Part shown: positions 57,843 to 59,951 of the stretch, piece by piece | How positions within the stretch are numbered: position 1 is the stretch's first letter | Layout of the letters: each line of letters begins with the position of its first letter | Assembly (NCBI GenBank): GCA_902492755.1 | Contig: CABUNB010000007.1 | Coordinates: 1 to 59,951, forward strand | Reading direction: 5' to 3' | DNA from: an uncultured Collinsella sp. | GTDB taxonomy: Bacteria > Actinomycetota > Coriobacteriia > Coriobacteriales > Coriobacteriaceae | Length of the DNA stretch: 59,951 nt | Program-made: the position numbers and the translations under genes | The notes under the pieces: generated by a model | Told to the model about the DNA's origin: nothing | The model's database searches: none | What the model saw: only the letters and a program-made list of their open reading frames with translations

Positions 57843-57917
57843 TGGTGGGCGTTAGAAGATTTGAACTTCTGACCTCTTCCGTGTCAGGGAAGCGCTCTCC
57901 CCCTGAGCTAAACGCCC
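57843..57917 (-). tRNA. tRNA-Val (anticodon GAC)
   Basis: A 75-nt cloverleaf on the minus strand: acceptor GGGCGTT/AACGCCC, D-stem GCTC/GAGC, anticodon stem CTTCC/GGAAG with loop CTGACAC (anticodon GAC), T-stem AGAAG/CTTCT with TTCAAAT. The discriminator is A and CCA is encoded. It reads GUC and GUU codons. Confidence 0.93.
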
Positions 57918-57920
57918 AAA

Positions 57921-57996
57921 TGGAGCGGACAACGGGGCTCGAACCCGCGACCCCAACCTTGGCAAGGTTGTGCTCTACCAACTGAGCCATGTCCGC
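57921..57996 (-). tRNA. tRNA-Gly (anticodon GCC)
   Basis: A 76-nt cloverleaf on the minus strand: acceptor GCGGACA/TGTCCGC, D-loop with GTTGGTA, anticodon stem CAACC/GGTTG with loop TTGCCAA (anticodon GCC), T-loop TTCGAGC. The discriminator is T and CCA is encoded. It lies 3 nt from the tRNA-Val and is probably co-transcribed with it. Confidence 0.95.
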
Positions 57997-58137
57997 TTAC
58001 GAGGATTAATCTTACGTGATACCCGCATCCCATGCAAGAACTTTTTTTGAAAAGTTTTGCGACGCCCTCGCGAACCTCGCAAAGACATCAGCCACCACGG
58101 AAAGCGCAGGCAAACGCAAACTCGCCGCAAGAGGCCC

Positions 58138-59871
58138 CTACAACTCAGCGAGCATGATCCAGGCAGAACTGTCCTGCGCGAGCCTGCCGTCTGCAAGCGG
58201 TGATGAGGTGAGCAGGACCCTGCCCGCCGGCAGCTCCACAGGTGCTGCACCGAAGTTCGTCACACACGCCCAACCGTTGTCGCGGCGATAGGCGATGACG
58301 CCGCCCTCAGCGCCCTCGGCACCATCCGCAAGGCCGGTGCGCCCGTCAAGATCGAGCCACGCGAGATCGTTGGCGCACCCGCGCAGCTTGCGCCGCAGCC
58401 AGAGGGCGTCACGATAGAGCGCAAGCATCGATGTCGGGTCCGCTTCTTCCCTATCGGCAGCGCAATCGGAAAACCATGCAGGCTGCGGCAGATGGGGCGC
58501 CGCATCGGCGTCCGCCGGTGAAAACCCAAACGATCCGCCCTGCGCGGGATCGTCCGCCGCCACCCACGGCAGGGGCACACGGCAGCCGTCGCGCCCCTTC
58601 TCGCGCTTCGGTCCGTGCGTATTGGTCGCAGTAGGATCTTCGAGTGCAGTCCACGGAATGTCAGCCACCTCAAAAAGGCCGAGCTCCTCACCCTGATACA
58701 CGTATGCCGAGCCCGGAAGCGCCAGCTCGAGCAAAAGGGCCGCCCGCGCGCGGCGCTCGCCGAGTTCACGGTCCTCGTCATAAGACGACCCGTCGCGTAA
58801 GAGCCAGTCGAGCGCAATCTGGTGGTAGCGCGTCGCCTTGATCTGCGGCAGGGCATAGCGCGTCGCCACGCGCGGCACGTCGTGGTTGGAGAGCACCCAG
58901 GTCGAGGCGGAATCGGATTCTATAGCTGCCTTCAAGCCCTCCTCGATTGCAGCGTGCATGTCATCATAGGTCCAAGTGGCCTTGGCAAACTCAAAGTTGA
59001 ATGTCTGGCCAAGCTCGCTGGGACGCGCGTAGAGATACTGGCGTTCGGGCAGCACCCACGCCTCGGCAACGGCGCTGCGTGGCGGATCATAGCGGTCGAA
59101 CACGCGGCGCCACTCGCGATAGATCTCGTGGACCTCGTTGCGGTCCCACAGCGGATGGGTGCCGTCCTCAACCATGTCATCGCCCTCGGCGAGATGCCAC
59201 CGGTCGAGGTCATCGCGGTCGAGATCCTTGGCGAGACCGTGCGCCACATCAATGCGAAAGCCATCGACGCCTCGATCGCTCCAAAACGCCAGGACGTCGC
59301 AAAAGAACGCATGAACCTCGGGGCACGACCAGTCAAAGTCCGGCTGCTCGGGCGTAAACATGTGCAGATACCACTGACCGTCCGCGACGCGCGTCCAGGC
59401 GGGGCCGCCAAAGTTGGCATTCCAATTGGTGGGAGGCAGCTCGCCGTGCTCGCCGCGACCATCGCGGAAGATATAACGGGCGCGCTCGGGCGATCCGGGG
59501 CCGGCGGCAAGAGCGGCTTTGAACCAGGGGTGCTGGTTAGATGAATGGTTGGGCACGATGTCGACGATGACCTTGATGCCGCGCGCGTGAGCCGCAGCGA
59601 TCATGTCATCGAAGTCGCCAAGCGAGCCGAGACGTGGGTCGACGTCGCAGTAGTCCGCCACATCATAGCCGCCATCGACGAGAGGCGATGGGTAAAACGG
59701 ACTCAGCCAGATGGCCTCGACGCCCAGCCGCTCAAGATAGTCCATCTGTTGGGTAATGCCCGCGATATCGCCCAGACCCGAACCAGTCGAATCCTTAAAC
59801 GAGCGCGGGTAAATCTGATAGATCGCGGCATCGGACATCCATGAGCGCGAGGAGGACTTTTCTGTAGCCAT
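58138..59871 (-). CDS. GH13 alpha-glucosidase / oligo-1,6-glucosidase-type enzyme
   Basis: 577-aa TIM-barrel glycosidase: AIYQIYPRSFKDSTGSG and IWLSPFYPSPLVDGGYDV at the start, VDIVPNHSS (conserved region I), DGFRIDVAHG with the catalytic Asp nucleophile, AVAEAWV with the general-acid Glu, and LSNHDVPR (region IV, transition-state Asp). A C-terminal beta-sandwich follows (~500-577). This is an exo-acting enzyme on short alpha-glucans such as isomaltose, sucrose or maltose. ATG 59871 is preferred to the upstream frame; AGGGAG stands 10 nt before it. No signal peptide, so cytoplasmic. Confidence 0.94.
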   Translation of the reverse strand: MATEKSSSRSWMSDAAIYQIYPRSFKDSTGSGLGDIAGITQQMDYLERLGVEAIWLSPFYPSPLVDGGYDVADYCDVDPRLGSLGDFDDMIAAAHARGIKVIVDIVPNHSSNQHPWFKAALAAGPGSPERARYIFRDGRGEHGELPPTNWNANFGGPAWTRVADGQWYLHMFTPEQPDFDWSCPEVHAFFCDVLAFWSDRGVDGFRIDVAHGLAKDLDRDDLDRWHLAEGDDMVEDGTHPLWDRNEVHEIYREWRRVFDRYDPPRSAVAEAWVLPERQYLYARPSELGQTFNFEFAKATWTYDDMHAAIEEGLKAAIESDSASTWVLSNHDVPRVATRYALPQIKATRYHQIALDWLLRDGSSYDEDRELGERRARAALLLELALPGSAYVYQGEELGLFEVADIPWTALEDPTATNTHGPKREKGRDGCRVPLPWVAADDPAQGGSFGFSPADADAAPHLPQPAWFSDCAADREEADPTSMLALYRDALWLRRKLRGCANDLAWLDLDGRTGLADGAEGAEGGVIAYRRDNGWACVTNFGAAPVELPAGRVLLTSSPLADGRLAQDSSAWIMLAEL

Positions 59872-59951
59872 GGGGTGCGTCTCCCTTGCAACGAGGTTTT
59901 GCGAGATGCCCACGATGATACGCCCAAAGCTGACATTCACGGCAAACAACG

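Noticed and set aside
57658..57990. 110-aa minus-strand frame
   Set aside because: Overlaps both tRNA genes entirely and reads them as protein.

Overview
The window reads as a chromosomal segment of a Collinsella-like bacterium (Coriobacteriia, Actinomycetota), an anaerobic gut organism. This is an inference from the high-GC, tightly packed genes, strong GGAGG-type ribosome binding sites with frequent GTG/TTG starts, tRNA genes with encoded CCA, an oxygen-independent ribonucleotide reductase, a DUF3793/flavodoxin pair, a fructoselysine (Amadori) operon and several long intergenic inverted repeats. No prophage, insertion sequence, CRISPR array or rRNA operon is visible.

Layout. 1-3.8 kb: a truncated aminotransferase, glutamine-dependent NAD synthetase (nadE) and a small DUF4160 gene pair. 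3.85-5.45 kb: a decayed patch holding a frameshifted copy of the 3' end of the gene at 10.6 kb, an ABC-ATPase remnant and an alpha/beta-hydrolase remnant. 5.5-10.4 kb: an AEC permease, a neutral-ceramidase-like hydrolase, a PTS EIIBC and its LicT/BglG antiterminator, with a terminator/antiterminator leader between the last two. 10.6-15.8 kb: two low-complexity proteins of unknown function, ettA and an sdpRI-like pair. 16.2-18.1 kb: a 28-aa candidate membrane toxin, tcdA and a tatD-family gene.

18.4-25.2 kb is the most coherent system. frlR, a YfcC-type permease, an atypical YtcJ-like amidohydrolase, frlC, frlB and frlD form one co-oriented cluster for uptake and breakdown of fructoselysine-type Amadori products to glucose-6-phosphate. 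pgi lies two genes upstream, behind separate terminators. 28.9-32.4 kb: repeats flank a truncated Fe-ADH fragment and a PAP2 phosphatase, followed by a Y-family polymerase plus YolD-like partner behind two candidate LexA boxes. 32.4-37.4 kb: a membrane-anchored HMA protein with a CsoR-like operator, DUF3793 plus flavodoxin, and a complete polar amino-acid ABC importer. 37.5-43 kb: nfo, a ferredoxin-tailed aldo/keto reductase, a cyclase, a PanE-family reductase and small membrane or secreted proteins. 43.2-49.2 kb: metY with a 17-codon upstream leader and divergent LysR regulator, rnhA, an oxidoreductase, an acylphosphatase, a Fur-family regulator and a Cof phosphatase.

49.2-54.6 kb: a UreE-like/SlyD-like pair suggesting nickel handling with no urease in view, a dipeptidase, a YgjP-like metalloprotease, and the folate genes folE-HD-folB. 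54-57.5 kb: nrdD-nrdG, separated by two striking inverted repeats and preceded by a candidate pair of NrdR boxes 32 bp apart. The window ends with tRNA-Gly, tRNA-Val and a GH13 alpha-glucosidase.

All family names come from reading motifs in the translated sequence. No database search was run.
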